A stretch of DNA of 64,000 bases from Pseudoxanthomonas composti (GTDB lineage: Bacteria > Pseudomonadota > Gammaproteobacteria > Xanthomonadales > Xanthomonadaceae): NCBI RefSeq assembly GCF_004122095.1, contig NZ_SAWZ01000012.1:1-64000 (forward strand). Direction: 5' to 3'. Position 1 is the first letter of the stretch. Each line of letters opens with the position of its first letter. Of this stretch, positions 37,190 to 46,086 are shown one piece after another. The notes beneath the pieces were generated by a model. It worked only from the letters and a program-made list of their open reading frames with translations. It made no database searches and was not told the origin of the DNA. A program made the position numbers and the translations under genes.

Positions 37190-37721
37190 CGCGGCGTGCC
37201 AGCGCTGGCGCGTCACGGCTATGGCGGCAATCCCACGCCGTGGAATCGCAGCGAGGAAAGAAAGGGCGGCCAAGCAGCCAGCCCGGTTCACTCTGCAGCC
37301 CGAGGGATGCGGGCGGCGCGGGACCGGTCTGTGGGTGCAGATCGGGATACGCTTTCGTTGACTGTCCTGCACTACGGCCGCGCGGACCCGCGCTTCGGAG
37401 GGGCACCAAGGGGCCACAGACACCTGGCGGCTGCCTTCCTGATCAACGCCTGCTCACACAAGCAGGTCATCCCAGATGCGATGGGCATTCGCCACATCGA
37501 AACTGCTCACCCACTCCCTTCTCCCGCACGCAAGAACGTCTGGCACGCCGCCCTCGCGTGCCTTCAGCATCACGGGATTCGGGCTGTGCTTCGACAGCAG
37601 TGGCCTGGCCAGCCAGGCCACTGCTCCCGGCCATGCGCGGGCGTTTTCTCCCATCCCCGATCAGGCCCCCTCCCCCGCGCGCAGGAGAAGGGATCGCGCA
37701 TCGCCGCTTTCCGCACCAGCC
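37190..37721. other. Intergenic region with a perfect 14-bp hairpin
   Basis: About 530 bp without a supported gene. The main feature is an inverted repeat at 37596-37625, AGCAGTGGCCTGGC / GCCAGGCCACTGCT with a 2-nt loop and no T-tract. A minus-strand open frame (37454-37654) crosses it but has no recognisable family. The hairpin lies past the 3' ends of aceA and so may act as an mRNA end. Confidence 0.5.
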
Positions 37722-39029
37722 TCAGGCGGCCCGGCTCACCGCAGCGTTGGGGGCGAACTGCTCCTCCTCGGTGGACCCGGTCAGCGCCGTGGTCGAGGAC
37801 TGGCCCTGCTGGATGGCCTGGGTCACCTGGTCGAAGTAGCCCGTGCCCACCTCGCGCTGGTGCTTGACCGCGGTAAAGCCCTTGGACGCGGCGGCGAACT
37901 CGGCCTCCTGCAGCTCCACGAAGGCGCTCATCTGGTTGCGCGCATAGCCGTGGGCCAGGTTGAACATGGAGTAGTTCAGGCTGTGGAAGCCGGCCAGGGT
38001 GATGAACTGGAACTTGTAGCCGTAGCCGGCGATCTCGCGCTGGAAGCGGGCGATGGTGGCGTCGTCCAGGTTCTTCTTCCAGTTGAAGCTGGGCGAGCAG
38101 TTGTAGGCCAGCAGCTTGCCCGGGAACCTGGCGTGGATGGCCTCGGCGAAAGCGCGCGCGAACTCCAGGTCCGGCTTGCCGGTCTCGCACCAGATCAGGT
38201 CGGCATACGGCGCATAGGCCAGGCCGCGGCTGATGGCCTGCTCCAGGCCCTTGCGGGTCTTGTAGAAGCCCTCGACCGTGCGCTCGCCGGTGGTGAAGGG
38301 CTGATCGACCGGGTCGACATCGCTGGTCAGCAGGTCGGCGGCCTCGGCATCGGTGCGAGCGATCAGCAGGGTCGGCACGCCCATCACGTCGGCCGCCAGG
38401 CGCGCGGCGTTCAACTTCTCCACCGCCTCGCGGCTGGGCACCAGCACCTTGCCGCCCATGTGCCCGCACTTCTTGACCGAGGCCAGCTGGTCCTCGAAAT
38501 GCACGCCGGCCGCGCCGGCCTCGATCATCGCCTTCATCAGCTCGAAGGCGTTCAGCACGCCGCCGAAGCCCGCCTCGGCATCGGCCACGATGGGCTGCAG
38601 GAAGTCGATGCTGTCGTCGCCTTCGGCGTGGTACAGCTGGTCGGCGCGCAGCAGCGTGTTGTTGATGCGCCTGACCACGGCCGGCACCGAGTCGGCCGGG
38701 TACAGCGACTGGTCCGGATACATCTGCCCGGCCAGGTTGGCATCGGCGGCCACCTGCCAGCCGGACAGGTAGATCGCCTTCAGGCCGGCCTTGACCTGCT
38801 GCATGGCCTGGTTGCCGGTCAGCGCACCCAGGGCGTTGATGAAGTCCTCGTTCTGCAGATAGCCCCACAGCTTGTCGGCGCCGATCCTGGCCACCGAGTG
38901 CTCCACCGCCACGGTGCCACGCAGGCGCACCACATCGGCGGCGGTGTAGTTGCGGGTGATGCCCTTCCAGCGCGGGTTGGTGTCCCAGTCCTGCTGGATC
39001 TGTTCAGCGGTCGGCAGCGTGGTGCGCAT
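37722..39029 (-). CDS. aceA: Isocitrate lyase
   Basis: Glyoxylate-shunt enzyme that splits isocitrate into succinate and glyoxylate; 435 residues from ATG 39029 ([15 protein letters not shown]). The catalytic loop [13 protein letters not shown] has the active Cys near residue 193. Metal and substrate residues lie in [19 protein letters not shown] and [12 protein letters not shown]. It is 110 bp downstream of aceB in the same direction, so the two are probably co-transcribed from the aceB promoter. Confidence 0.97.
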   Translation of the reverse strand: MRTTLPTAEQIQQDWDTNPRWKGITRNYTAADVVRLRGTVAVEHSVARIGADKLWGYLQNEDFINALGALTGNQAMQQVKAGLKAIYLSGWQVAADANLAGQMYPDQSLYPADSVPAVVRRINNTLLRADQLYHAEGDDSIDFLQPIVADAEAGFGGVLNAFELMKAMIEAGAAGVHFEDQLASVKKCGHMGGKVLVPSREAVEKLNAARLAADVMGVPTLLIARTDAEAADLLTSDVDPVDQPFTTGERTVEGFYKTRKGLEQAISRGLAYAPYADLIWCETGKPDLEFARAFAEAIHARFPGKLLAYNCSPSFNWKKNLDDATIARFQREIAGYGYKFQFITLAGFHSLNYSMFNLAHGYARNQMSAFVELQEAEFAAASKGFTAVKHQREVGTGYFDQVTQAIQQGQSSTTALTGSTEEEQFAPNAAVSRAA

Positions 39030-39139
39030 GGTGGTTCTCCGTGGTGTCGGTGAGGGGTGGCGTGAGGCAAAGCGGTGCCGCGGCGCCTGCAACGCGGGCG
39101 CCTGAAGGCAGTTGCGAGTGAGGGCCCGGTGGCCGGCCC

Positions 39140-40786
39140 TCAGTCGATCAAGGCATAGGCCGGCAGGGTGAGGAACTCGGCCAGCGTGTCGCTGCGGCTC
39201 AGCCGGTCGAGCAGGGCGATGGCCGCATCGAGCTTGGCGCCACCGGGCAGCTTGCCGCGATCGCCCAGCGTGGCCGGCAGCTTGTGCAGGGCGGCCTCCA
39301 GCAGGCGCAGGTCGATTGCCGTGCCATCGTCCAGGTGCAGGCCGGGCGTGTGCAGCCACTGCCACAGCTGGGCGCGCGAGATTTCCGCGGTGGCCGCGTC
39401 CTCCATCAGCCAGTGGATCGGCACGCAGCCGTTGCCGTCCAGCCAGGCCGCCAGGTAACGCACGCAGACCTCGACGTTGCCTTCGAAGCCCGCCCGGGTG
39501 ATGGCGCCGGCCGGCGGGCGAATCAGCTCGTCGCGGCCGACCTGGACGTCCTCGCGCAGCACCTGGTGCTGGTTGGGCTGCGGCATGTGCGCATCGAACA
39601 AGGCCTGGGCCACCGGGATCAGCGCCGGATGCGCCACCCAGGTGCCATCGTGTCCGGCCGTGACCTCGCGCAACTTGTCCGCGCGCACGCGGGCCATGGC
39701 CTGTTCGTTGGCGGCCTCATCGTGATTGATCGGGATCTGCGCGGCCATGCCGCCCATGGCATGGGCGCCACGGCGGTGGCAGGTCTGGATCAGCAGCTCC
39801 GAGTAGGCCTTCAGGAACGGCTGGGTCATGGTCACCTGGCCGCGCTCGGGCAGCACCTTGTCCGGGTGCGCGCGGAAAGTCTTGATGTAGGAAAAGATGT
39901 AGTCCCAGCGCCCGCAGTTCAGCCCGACGATGCGGTTGCGCAGCGCGTGCAGGATCTCGTGCATCTCGAACACGGCCGGCAGCGTCTCGATCAGCACGGT
40001 GACCTTCATCTGTCCCAGCGGCAGGCCCAGGCTGGCCTCCAGGTGCGACAGCGCGGTCTCCCACAGCGCGGCCTCCTCCATCGACTGCAGCTTGGGCAGG
40101 TAGAGGTACGGGCCGCGATCCTTGGCCTGCAGGGTGCGGGCACTGTGGAAGGCGAACAGCGCCGCATCGAACAGCGCACCGGAGAGCGGCGCGCCGTCCA
40201 CCAGCACGTGCTTTTCGTCCAGGTGCCAGCCGCGCGGGCGCACGATCAGCACCGCCCGCTCGCCTTCGGGCTTGAGTGCGTAATGCTTGCCCGGTTTATC
40301 GCCGCTGGCGGGCGCGTCGAACTGCAGCGTGCCGGCCACCGCCTCGGCCAGCGCGCGCTGGCCGGCCAGCAGGTTGGCCCAGGTCGGGGACGTGGAATCC
40401 TCGAAGTCGGCCATGAACACCTTGGCGCCGGAGTTCAGGGCATTGATGACCATCTTCGGATCGGTCGGCCCGGTGATCTCCACCCGGCGATCCAGCAGCG
40501 CCGCCGGGATCGGCGCCACGCGCCAGTCGCCTTCGCGGATCTCGCGGGTGTCGGCGCGGAAGTCGGGCAGTCCGCCGCCGTCGAAGAACGCCTGACGCTG
40601 CACCCGGGCAGCCAGCCGCGCCTGCCGCAGCGGCTCGATGGCCCGGTGCAGCGTGGTCAACAGGGCCAGCGCCGCCGGTGGCAGCAGCGCATCCTGGCCG
40701 GGCGCGGCGGCGGTGAGGGCGATCCCGGGGGTGGGGCGCCCCGGCAGGGTTGCACGGGCGGGGACGGCGAAAGCGTGGGCGGACAT
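39140..40786 (-). CDS. aceB: Malate synthase A
   Basis: Condenses glyoxylate with acetyl-CoA to malate, the second step of the glyoxylate shunt; 548 residues from ATG 40786 ([14 protein letters not shown]). Form A is indicated by length and by [33 protein letters not shown], the catalytic Arg region [27 protein letters not shown] and the catalytic Asp in [20 protein letters not shown]. The open frame extends 20 codons further upstream into the divergent promoter region, which is not credible as coding. Confidence 0.96.
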   Translation of the reverse strand: MSAHAFAVPARATLPGRPTPGIALTAAAPGQDALLPPAALALLTTLHRAIEPLRQARLAARVQRQAFFDGGGLPDFRADTREIREGDWRVAPIPAALLDRRVEITGPTDPKMVINALNSGAKVFMADFEDSTSPTWANLLAGQRALAEAVAGTLQFDAPASGDKPGKHYALKPEGERAVLIVRPRGWHLDEKHVLVDGAPLSGALFDAALFAFHSARTLQAKDRGPYLYLPKLQSMEEAALWETALSHLEASLGLPLGQMKVTVLIETLPAVFEMHEILHALRNRIVGLNCGRWDYIFSYIKTFRAHPDKVLPERGQVTMTQPFLKAYSELLIQTCHRRGAHAMGGMAAQIPINHDEAANEQAMARVRADKLREVTAGHDGTWVAHPALIPVAQALFDAHMPQPNQHQVLREDVQVGRDELIRPPAGAITRAGFEGNVEVCVRYLAAWLDGNGCVPIHWLMEDAATAEISRAQLWQWLHTPGLHLDDGTAIDLRLLEAALHKLPATLGDRGKLPGGAKLDAAIALLDRLSRSDTLAEFLTLPAYALID

Positions 40787-40901
40787 GGGCGTGATCTCCT
40801 GCGATGGCAGGGTTTCAAGGTGCGCGCCAAGCGACTTATTTGACAAAGCAGTTTTATCAATGAAACGTATAAGCCAACCTCATAATTAGCTCCGCCCGAT
40901 C
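40787..40901. promoter_or_regulatory. aceB / LysR divergent control region with imperfect palindrome
   Basis: A 115-bp AT-richer gap between divergently transcribed aceB and a LysR-type gene. It contains an imperfect inverted repeat at 40840-40860 with arms TTGACAAA and TTTTATCAA (TTGA-Y-AAA half-sites) around GCAG. LysR proteins usually bind such dyads between themselves and their target. This is a candidate operator; no binding data. Confidence 0.5.
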
Positions 40902-41864
40902 TTGACAGACCCCGTAACCCCGCGATTTCCCTACAAATCCGACAGGCTCAAGCCACTTCGCGCGTTCTGCCAGACCGTGCGACTGGGCTCGGTCTCGCGT
41001 GCGGCCGAGGCGCTGTACGTCAGCCAGCCCGCCATCAGCCTGCAGCTGCAGGCACTGGAACGGGAGCTGGGCACGCCGCTGTTCGAGCGCAGCGGCCGCC
41101 GCCTGCTGCCCACCCGCGAGGGCGAGGTGCTCTACGAGCTGGCCCAGCCGCTGGTGGAGGGCCTGGACGCCCTGCCGGTGGCGTTTCGCGACAAGGTCAG
41201 CGGGCTGGATGCCGGCGAGCTCAACATCGCGGCCAACAGCTCGACCATCCTTTACCTGCTGCCGCCCATCGTCGACGCCTTCCGCCGGCACCACCCCGAC
41301 GTCCGCTTGACCCTGCACCCGGCCATCAGCGCCGACGGCACCGACCTGCTGCGTGCGGACACCGTGGACCTGGCGGTGGGCTCGATGCTGGATGTGCCCG
41401 GCGACCTGAGCTATGAGCCGGTCTACCAGTTCGAGCCGATGCTGATCACCCCGCGCGATCACCCACTGGCGGTGAAGAAGAAGCTGACGCTGCAGGACAT
41501 CTCCCCGCACGGCCTGATCCTGCCGCCACGCCGGCAGGTCACGTATCGGTTGGTGGACCTGGTGTTCCAGCAGGCGCGCGTGCCCTACACGGTGGTGCTG
41601 GAGGTCGGCGGCTGGGAGGTGATCAAGCAGTACGTGGCCATGGGCATGGGCGTGTCCATCGTCAGCTCGATCTGCCTGACCGAGGCCGACCAGGACAAGC
41701 TGGCCGCGCGCTCGCTGGCCGAGTACTTCCCCTCGCGCAGCTACGGGGTGGTGGTGCGGCGGGGCAAGTTCCTCTCACCGCAGGCGCGCGCCTTCATCGG
41801 GCTGATCCGGCCGGACCTGTTTCATCCGCGCGACCATGATGAGGGCGGGGATTCGGAGCGATGA
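40902..41864 (+). CDS. LysR-family transcriptional regulator (candidate glyoxylate-shunt regulator)
   Basis: A 320-residue regulator. An N-terminal winged HTH (LRAFCQTVRLGSVSRAAEAL, then YVSQPAISLQLQALERELG) is followed by a periplasmic-binding-protein-like effector domain (LNIAANSSTILYLLPPIVDA ... SIVSSICLTEADQDKLAARS). The only in-frame start near the conserved N-terminus is TTG 40904-40902 read forward from 40902, so translation is probably modest. It is divergent from aceB, which makes aceBA its likely target; the effector is unknown. The end of the CDS runs into a repeat-rich gap. Confidence 0.88.
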   Translation: MTDPVTPRFPYKSDRLKPLRAFCQTVRLGSVSRAAEALYVSQPAISLQLQALERELGTPLFERSGRRLLPTREGEVLYELAQPLVEGLDALPVAFRDKVSGLDAGELNIAANSSTILYLLPPIVDAFRRHHPDVRLTLHPAISADGTDLLRADTVDLAVGSMLDVPGDLSYEPVYQFEPMLITPRDHPLAVKKKLTLQDISPHGLILPPRRQVTYRLVDLVFQQARVPYTVVLEVGGWEVIKQYVAMGMGVSIVSSICLTEADQDKLAARSLAEYFPSRSYGVVVRRGKFLSPQARAFIGLIRPDLFHPRDHDEGGDSER

Positions 41865-42104
41865 GTAGAGCAGGAGTGAGCGCGGAGGAATGAGGAGTGA
41901 GTAAGGGCACAGCGCTTTCTTTGGCCGCTGGGTCCGAGAGCGTCACCTCAGACACCGCCTTGGCTAAGACTGCTTCTGTGGGAGCGGCTGAGCGCTTGAA
42001 AGCAGCCCGCGCAAGCCTGCTCTGCTTTTCGCTCACTCCTCACTCCTCGTTTTACCACTCACGCCTCGATCCAGCTCACTCCTCACTCCTCGCCCTACTC
42101 CTCA
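41865..42104. repeat. GAGTGAG / CTCACTC inverted-repeat array between LysR gene and rsgA
   Basis: Purine-rich GGAGTGAG-type motifs (41870-41905) face repeated CTCACTCCTC motifs (about 42031-42106), so the segment can fold into a long stem. A GTGGGAGCGGCT-type element lies in between at 41976-41995. The pyrimidine-rich array runs right up to and includes the rsgA stop codon (42104-42102). No gene is present. It belongs to the same motif class as the array at 54176-54490. Confidence 0.75.
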
Positions 42105-43172
42105 CCTCTTCCTAGGCCGGCGCCCCACCTTCCCCTGCTGCTCCGCCACGCGCTTGGCCAGCTTGGCCGCGGCAGTGGCGACTTCTTCCTGCAGCTTGAG
42201 GTAGTTGGCCAGCCGGCCCGGGTCGAGTTCATCGGCATCGATCGCGGCCTGCACCGCGCAGCCCGGGTCGCCCTGGTGGGAGCAGTCGCGGAAGCGGCAG
42301 TGGGTGGCCAGCTCCTCGATGTCGGCAAAGCCGCCTTCGGCCAGGTCCTCCTCGCCGGTGGGCTTGAGCTCGCGCATGCCGGGGGTGTCGATCAGACAGG
42401 CGCCGGACGGCAGCGGGATCAGCGCGCGGTGGGTGGTGGTGTGCCGGCCACGCGAGTCGGTCTGGCGCACCGCGCCGGTCTTCATGCGCTCGCTGCCCAG
42501 CAGGGTATTGGTCAGGGTGGACTTGCCGGCGCCAGAAGAGCCCACCAGCACCGCGGTGCGGCCCGGGCCGAGCCACGCGTGCAGCTGCGCCACGCTCTCG
42601 GCGTCCTTGGCGTTGACCGTGCGCAGCGGGATGCGCTGCGCGGCCAGGTCGGCCAGGACTTCCAGGGCATCGGCGGCGTACTCGGTCTGGTCAGCCTTGG
42701 TCAGCACCACCACCGGCTCGGCGCCACCGCCACCCACCAGCATCAGGTAGCGCTCGATCCGGCGCGGGTTGAAGTCCGCATCCAGCCCGCAGACGATGAA
42801 CACCACGTCGACATTGGCCGCGATCACCTGCTGGTGATAATGCTCGCCGGCCGCGGCACGCTTGATGGCGGTGTGCCGCGGCAGCAGCGCGACGATGCGC
42901 TTTGCCTCCTCCACCAGCACCCAGTCGCCCACCGCCGGGCGCTCGTGCGCCGGAAAGCGCGGGCGTTGCCATTCGGGCAGCGACTCCGGCCGCAGGGCGT
43001 CATCCGGTCCACGGCACACCACGTACCCGGAGCGATGCTGTTCGATCACCCGCGCCGGCACGGCCTGCGGGTGGGCCTGGCACAGCGCCTGCCACGCGGC
43101 ATCTTCCGCTGCGCCCGGCCAGGGCCAGCCAATCGCCCGCAGCGCGGCATCGTCGTCGAACGCTTCTGTCAT
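42102..43172 (-). CDS. rsgA: Small-subunit ribosome biogenesis GTPase RsgA
   Basis: Circularly permuted GTPase that checks 30S subunit maturation; 356 residues. An N-terminal OB-fold (VGDWVLVEEAKRIVALLP) comes first. GTPase motifs then appear in the permuted order: G4 LTKADQTE, G5 VNAKD, G1 GSSGAGKSTL, and G3 IDTPGMREL. A C-terminal zinc knuckle (CRFRDCSHQGDPGC) ends the domain. The last residues are basic (KVGRRPRKR). It is convergent with the LysR gene across the repeat array and divergent from the aminotransferase gene. Confidence 0.96.
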   Translation of the reverse strand: MTEAFDDDAALRAIGWPWPGAAEDAAWQALCQAHPQAVPARVIEQHRSGYVVCRGPDDALRPESLPEWQRPRFPAHERPAVGDWVLVEEAKRIVALLPRHTAIKRAAAGEHYHQQVIAANVDVVFIVCGLDADFNPRRIERYLMLVGGGGAEPVVVLTKADQTEYAADALEVLADLAAQRIPLRTVNAKDAESVAQLHAWLGPGRTAVLVGSSGAGKSTLTNTLLGSERMKTGAVRQTDSRGRHTTTHRALIPLPSGACLIDTPGMRELKPTGEEDLAEGGFADIEELATHCRFRDCSHQGDPGCAVQAAIDADELDPGRLANYLKLQEEVATAAAKLAKRVAEQQGKVGRRPRKR

Positions 43173-43335
43173 GGCCGCGATTCTACGGGGTGGCGGTCAA
43201 CGCCCGCGTTCGGCGCCAGGGTCCGCAGGGCTTCGCGGCGCCTGTCTGCCTCCTTGATGGTTTCGGCTGCAACGCCCGCAGGCCAGGGCTTTCCGGCGTA
43301 TGCTGGTGCCGTTTCCTCCCCTAGCCCCGCGTGCC

Positions 43336-44616
43336 ATGTCCTCCGTGCCCAGCAAGCCCCTCGCCACCCGCGAGCGCCTGTCAGAAGTCCGTTACGAGAT
43401 CCGTGGCGAGCTGGCCCGTCGAGCGCGTGAGCTGGAAGCGCAGGGCCGCAAGCTGATCAAGCTCAACATCGGCAACCCCGGGGCCTTCGGCTTCCGCGCG
43501 CCGGATCACCTGCAGCACGCGATCGCCGACGACATGGATCGCACCGACCCCTACACCCACCAGCAGGGCCTGCCGGCCGCGCGCGAGGCCGTGGCCGCCT
43601 ACTACGCCCGCCGCAACATGCCGCATGCGCACCCGGACCGGGTGTTCATCGGCAATGGCGTGTCCGAGCTGATCGACCTGTCGCTGCGCGCGCTGCTCAA
43701 TCCGGGCGACGAGGTGCTGGTGCCCTCGCCGGACTACCCGCTGTGGTCGGCGGCCACCATCCTCAACGATGGGCGCCCGGTGTATTACCAGTGCGATGCG
43801 TCCAACGGCTTCCAGCCCGATCCTTCCGAGATCGAGACGCTGGTGTCCAGCCGCACCCGCGCCATCGTGCTGATCAACCCGAACAACCCCACCGGCGCGA
43901 CCTACTCGCGCGAGCTGCTGCAGCGGATCGTGGTCATCGCCGCCAAGCACCGCCTGCTGCTGCTGGTGGACGAGATCTACGACCAGATCCTCTACGACGG
44001 CGCCAGGTTCGAGCCGCTGGCGCCGCTGGCCGGCGACGTGCCGTGCATCACCTTCTCCGGCCTGTCCAAGGTGCACCGCGCCTGCGGCTGGCGGGTGGGC
44101 TGGGCGCTGCTGTCCGGGGCCACCGAGCTGATCACCCCGCTGCACCAGGCCATGGACCTGCTGGGCGCCCTGCGCCTGTGCGCCAACGTGCCCGGCCAGT
44201 ACGCGGTGGACGCCGCGCTCAACGGCCCGGACACCATCACCGCGCTGTGCACGCCTGGCGGCCGCCTCTACGAGACCCGCCGGGCGGTGATCGAAGCCTG
44301 TCAGGCCAGCGAGCACCTGCAGCTGGTGGCGCCGGCTGGCGCGCTGTACGCCTTCCCGGCCATCGTGGGCGATGCGGCCAGGCAGTTCGACGACTACCGC
44401 TTCGCGCTGGACCTGATGGAGACCGAGGGCGTGCTGGTGGTGCCGGGCTCGAGCTTCAACGTGCCCTACCGCCACCACTTCCGGGTCACCCTGATGCCCG
44501 AGGCGGCCAGCATGCGCGAGGTCTTCAGCCGCATCGACCGGGCCCTGTCGCGGCATGCCGAGGCGGTGACCAAGGTCGTGCCGATCAAGCCGGCCGCGCG
44601 CAACGCCGCGGCCTGA
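43336..44616 (+). CDS. PLP-dependent aminotransferase (AlaA-like alanine transaminase)
   Basis: A 426-residue class I/II fold-type I aminotransferase from ATG 43336. Motifs: LIKLNIGNPGAFGF, YTHQQGLPAAREAVAAYY, the Asn/Asp/Tyr PLP contacts in INPNNPTGATYS and VDEIYDQILYDG, the PLP lysine in FSGLSKVHRACGWRVGW, and the carboxylate Arg near HHFRVTLMPEA. This pattern fits AlaA-type glutamate-pyruvate transaminases. Exact amino-acid specificity is not fixed by sequence. A GDSL hydrolase and a methyltransferase follow in the same direction. Confidence 0.88.
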   Translation: MSSVPSKPLATRERLSEVRYEIRGELARRARELEAQGRKLIKLNIGNPGAFGFRAPDHLQHAIADDMDRTDPYTHQQGLPAAREAVAAYYARRNMPHAHPDRVFIGNGVSELIDLSLRALLNPGDEVLVPSPDYPLWSAATILNDGRPVYYQCDASNGFQPDPSEIETLVSSRTRAIVLINPNNPTGATYSRELLQRIVVIAAKHRLLLLVDEIYDQILYDGARFEPLAPLAGDVPCITFSGLSKVHRACGWRVGWALLSGATELITPLHQAMDLLGALRLCANVPGQYAVDAALNGPDTITALCTPGGRLYETRRAVIEACQASEHLQLVAPAGALYAFPAIVGDAARQFDDYRFALDLMETEGVLVVPGSSFNVPYRHHFRVTLMPEAASMREVFSRIDRALSRHAEAVTKVVPIKPAARNAAA

Positions 44617-44635
44617 AGCTCCACGGCGAAGCGCG

Positions 44636-45259
44636 ATGGCCGCAGACGCACTCGGCGCCCGCTATCTGGCCCTGGGCGATTCCTACACCATCGGCGAGGG
44701 CGTGCAGGCGGCCGACCGCTGGCCGGTGCAGCTGGCCCATGCGCTGCGCGCGCAGGGGCTGGCGCTGGAAGACCCGCAGCTGATCGCCACCACCGGCTGG
44801 ACCACCGACGAGCTGGCCGCCGGCATCGCCGAGGCCGCACCACAGGGCCCGTTCGCGTTGGTGAGCCTGCTGATCGGCGTCAACAACCAGTACCGCGGCC
44901 GCCCGCTGGACGAGTACCGCGTGCAGTTCGGCCAGCTGCTGGAACAGGCGATCGGCTTTGCCGGTGGCGCTGCCGGCCACGTCTTGGTGCTGTCCATCCC
45001 CGACTGGGGCGTGACGCCCTTCGCCACCAGCCAGCGGCGCGATGCGGAGCGGATCGCCGATGAGATCGACCGCTTCAATGCGGTGGCCCGGGAAGCCTGC
45101 CAGGCACGCGGCGTGGCCTTCATCGACATCACCCCGGTCAGCCGCGAACACGGCGCCGATGCGCGCATGCTGGTCGAGGACGGCCTGCATCCGTCGGCGG
45201 CCATGTATGCGCACTGGACCGCGCGCGCCCTGCCGGCCGCGCGCCAGGCGCTGGGCTGA
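44636..45259 (+). CDS. GDSL/SGNH family hydrolase
   Basis: A 207-residue SGNH esterase/lipase-fold protein without a signal peptide, hence cytosolic. Block I is YLALGDSYTIGEG (Ser nucleophile). The Gly and Asn blocks are LIGVNNQYRGR. The catalytic Asp and His lie in VEDGLHPSAAMYA. Relatives are esterases, thioesterases or acetylhydrolases; the substrate is unknown. It lies 19 bp after the aminotransferase gene, so it is likely co-transcribed. Confidence 0.85.
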   Translation: MAADALGARYLALGDSYTIGEGVQAADRWPVQLAHALRAQGLALEDPQLIATTGWTTDELAAGIAEAAPQGPFALVSLLIGVNNQYRGRPLDEYRVQFGQLLEQAIGFAGGAAGHVLVLSIPDWGVTPFATSQRRDAERIADEIDRFNAVAREACQARGVAFIDITPVSREHGADARMLVEDGLHPSAAMYAHWTARALPAARQALG

Positions 45260-45341
45260 CAGCACGGCAAGCACGCGCAGCGGGCGCAACCCGCGCCGCA
45301 CGGCCTATCATGCGCACTCGCAGTTTCGCCAAGGACCGACG

Positions 45342-46034
45342 TTGAGCGACGCCACCCGCCCCATGCCGCGCGAACAGGCCCTGTCCATCGCGCGCGCCTT
45401 CCTGCCCAAGCGGCCCTGGGGCAACCGCTACGACTACTACTACACCCAGACCAAGCTGCGCACCGACCCGCTGTATCCGGGCGTGCTGGCCGCGCTGCGC
45501 GGCACCACCGCGCCGGTGCTGGACCTGGGCTGCGGGCTGGGGCTGCTGGCCCACGCGCTGCACGCCGATGGCCAGACGCTGGCCTACTACGGGGTGGACA
45601 TCGATGCGGACAAGATCCGCCGCGGGCAGCAGATCGCCGCGCGCAGCGGGATTGCCGGCGCCCGTTTCGAGGTGGTGGACCTGGGCGCGCGCTGGCCCAC
45701 ACACCAGGGCAGCGTGGCCATCCTCGATGTGCTGCAGTACCTCTCGCACGAGGTGCAGGCCGGCATGCTCCAGCACGTGGCCGGGATACTCACGCCCGGC
45801 GCCCGGCTGGTGATCCGCAGCGGCCTGGGCGATGACAGCCGCCGTGGCCGCACCACCAAGGTCACCGACCTGCTGGCGCATTTGGCCGGCTGGATGCAGG
45901 AAGTGCCCAAGACCTATCCCACGCGCGAGGGCCTGGAGACGATGCTGGCCGATGCCGGCCTGCGCGCGGAGTTCTCGCCGCTGTATGGCAACACGCCCTT
46001 CAACAACTGGCTGATCGTGGCCGAGCGCGGCTGA
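45342..46034 (+). CDS. Class I SAM-dependent methyltransferase
   Basis: About 230 residues from TTG 45342, which has AAGGA six bases upstream. ATG 45363 is an alternative that shortens it by seven residues. The SAM-binding motif I is VLDLGCGLGLLAHAL, followed by the acidic loop YYGVDIDADKIRRG and motif ARFEVVDLGARWP. The C-terminal part includes VPKTYPTREGLETML. The substrate is unknown; the N-terminal ARAFLPKRPWGNRYDYYYTQ is distinctive for this subgroup. It is convergent with the siderophore-type receptor. Confidence 0.82.
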   Translation: MSDATRPMPREQALSIARAFLPKRPWGNRYDYYYTQTKLRTDPLYPGVLAALRGTTAPVLDLGCGLGLLAHALHADGQTLAYYGVDIDADKIRRGQQIAARSGIAGARFEVVDLGARWPTHQGSVAILDVLQYLSHEVQAGMLQHVAGILTPGARLVIRSGLGDDSRRGRTTKVTDLLAHLAGWMQEVPKTYPTREGLETMLADAGLRAEFSPLYGNTPFNNWLIVAERG

Positions 46035-46086
46035 TGCACTCACGGCCAGACGGCGACGCCCTGCGCGCCGCCGCTGGGTCCCCTGC

